The notes under the pieces: model-generated | What the model was told of the DNA's origin: nothing | Databases searched by the model: none | Seen by the model: only the letters and a program-made list of their open reading frames with translations | Position numbers and translations under genes: made by a program | Source of the DNA: MAG-120531 sp041163765 | Lineage (GTDB): Bacteria; Bacteroidota; Bacteroidia; Flavobacteriales; Flavobacteriaceae | Length of the DNA stretch: 9,119 nucleotides | Assembly (NCBI GenBank): GCA_041163765.1 | Contig: JBEAQS010000149.1 | Span: 1 to 9,119, forward strand | Direction of reading: 5' to 3' | Shown: positions 8,384 to 9,119 of the stretch, piece by piece | How the letters are laid out: each line of letters starts with the position of its first letter | Position numbering within the stretch: position 1 is the stretch's first letter

Positions 8384-8421
8384 AAAAAAACCCGTTTGGT
8401 AGCTACCAGACGGGTTTTTTT
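8384..8421 (+). terminator. Terminator of gltBD, probably bidirectional
   Basis: A long hairpin: ACCCGT (8390-8395) pairs with ACGGGT (8410-8415), and after a T-G position the TGGT/ACCA arms (8397-8400 and 8405-8408) close on a 4-base AGCT loop. It is flanked by seven A on the left (8384-8390) and seven T on the right (8415-8421), so it has a T tract on both strands. It ends the gltBD transcript 19 bases after the stop codon and could also stop rRNA read-through coming from the right. Confidence 0.9.
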
Positions 8422-8476
8422 ATAGCACATGGGGATGGATCTGCCGACCCTAGTGAGATTCCCCTGACCAGAACAC

Positions 8477-8508
8477 AAAAAAAAAGGCCCGTACAACGTA
8501 CGGGCCTT
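8477..8508 (-). terminator. Terminator of the rRNA operon
   Basis: An 11-base-pair perfect stem, AAGGCCCGTAC (8484-8494) with GTACGGGCCTT (8498-8508), has a 3-base loop. Read on the minus strand it is followed by a run of T (complement of the nine A at 8477-8485). It starts about 10 bases beyond the 3' end of 5S rRNA. On the plus strand it has no T tract, so it acts in one direction only. Confidence 0.93.
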
Positions 8509-8518
8509 CGTAAAAAAA

Positions 8519-8628
8519 GGCAGCGACCTACTCTCCCACTTGGTATAGCAGTACCATCGGCGCAGATGAGCTTAACTTCCTTGTTCGGAATGGAAAAGGG
8601 TGATCCTCATCGCAATAGCCACCTTAAA
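8519..8628 (-). rRNA. rrf: 5S ribosomal RNA
   Basis: Component of the large ribosomal subunit's central protuberance. The minus strand reads GGTGGCTATTGCGATGAGG near the 5' end, then CCATTCCGAAC (loop C region), GAAGTTAAGC, GCGCCGATGGTACTGC and GGGAGAGTAGGTCGCTGCC at the 3' end, all diagnostic for bacterial 5S rRNA. The length of about 110 bases is normal. The 3' end at 8519 is well placed by the conserved GCTGCC end; the 5' end is uncertain by a few bases. It lies downstream of 23S rRNA in the same operon and directly before the terminator. Confidence 0.95.
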
Positions 8629-8751
8629 CTAGCGCACACAAGCGAACTTGTGCACAATAACACAACATACCAGGACATTATAGCCGATACTAAATAACTT
8701 CATACAAATTTTAAGGTTTTTCCACCCCCATGACCTAAATCATGGGGGCTT
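8629..8751 (-). other. 23S-5S internal transcribed spacer
   Basis: About 120 bases of AT-rich spacer with no tRNA gene. It contains two hairpins. One is a perfect 9-base-pair stem, CCCCCATGA (8725-8733) with TCATGGGGG (8740-8748) and a 6-base loop, just beyond the 23S 3' end. The other is CACAAG (8637-8642) with CTTGTG (8647-8652); on the transcript its 4-base loop reads UUCG. They are likely structural or processing elements of the precursor rRNA. Confidence 0.7.

Positions 8752-9119
<368 letters not shown>

Noticed and set aside
8293..8496. A 67-codon minus-strand frame
   Set aside because: It runs through both terminator regions and the end of gltD and has no recognisable features.
8677..8682. 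TATAAT on the minus strand in the 23S-5S spacer, as a promoter for 5S
   Set aside because: The E. coli-type -10 is not what the Bacteroidota housekeeping sigma factor uses, there is no matching upstream element, and 5S is normally made from the operon transcript.

Overview
This is an ordinary chromosomal stretch from a member of the Bacteroidota. Three things point there. The promoter-like boxes have the TAnnTTTG form used by the housekeeping sigma factor of that phylum. None of the four protein starts is preceded by a convincing Shine-Dalgarno sequence. The 5S and 23S rRNA ends are of the bacterial type I associate with that group. I cannot fix the genus from the sequence alone.

Layout, left to right. 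Positions 1-919 hold the N-terminal 306 codons of a minus-strand NhaD-type Na+/H+ antiporter gene that runs off the left edge. It diverges from a plus-strand acyl-CoA dehydrogenase gene (1071-2210) across a 151-base intergenic region that carries the antiporter promoter. After a 180-base gap with a dyad and a promoter-like box comes the gltB-gltD operon (2391-8365), encoding both subunits of bacterial glutamate synthase. A strong terminator that looks bidirectional ends that operon. Converging on it from the right is a ribosomal RNA operon on the minus strand: the 3' part of 23S rRNA (cut by the right edge), a 23S-5S spacer with two hairpins, the complete 5S rRNA, and a strong terminator of its own.

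Functionally, GltB and GltD act together. GltD delivers electrons from NAD(P)H through its flavin and iron-sulfur clusters to GltB, which takes ammonia from glutamine, channels it to 2-oxoglutarate and makes glutamate. This is the GOGAT half of ammonium assimilation. The acyl-CoA dehydrogenase (fatty-acid or branched-chain amino-acid oxidation) and the antiporter (sodium and pH homeostasis) are unrelated neighbours with their own transcription.

I found no mobile element, CRISPR array, tRNA or defence gene, and no sign of an undescribed system. The points worth a second look are regulatory: dyads at two promoters, a hairpin at the very 5' end of the nhaD message, the choice of gltB start codon, and the paired terminators between the converging operons.
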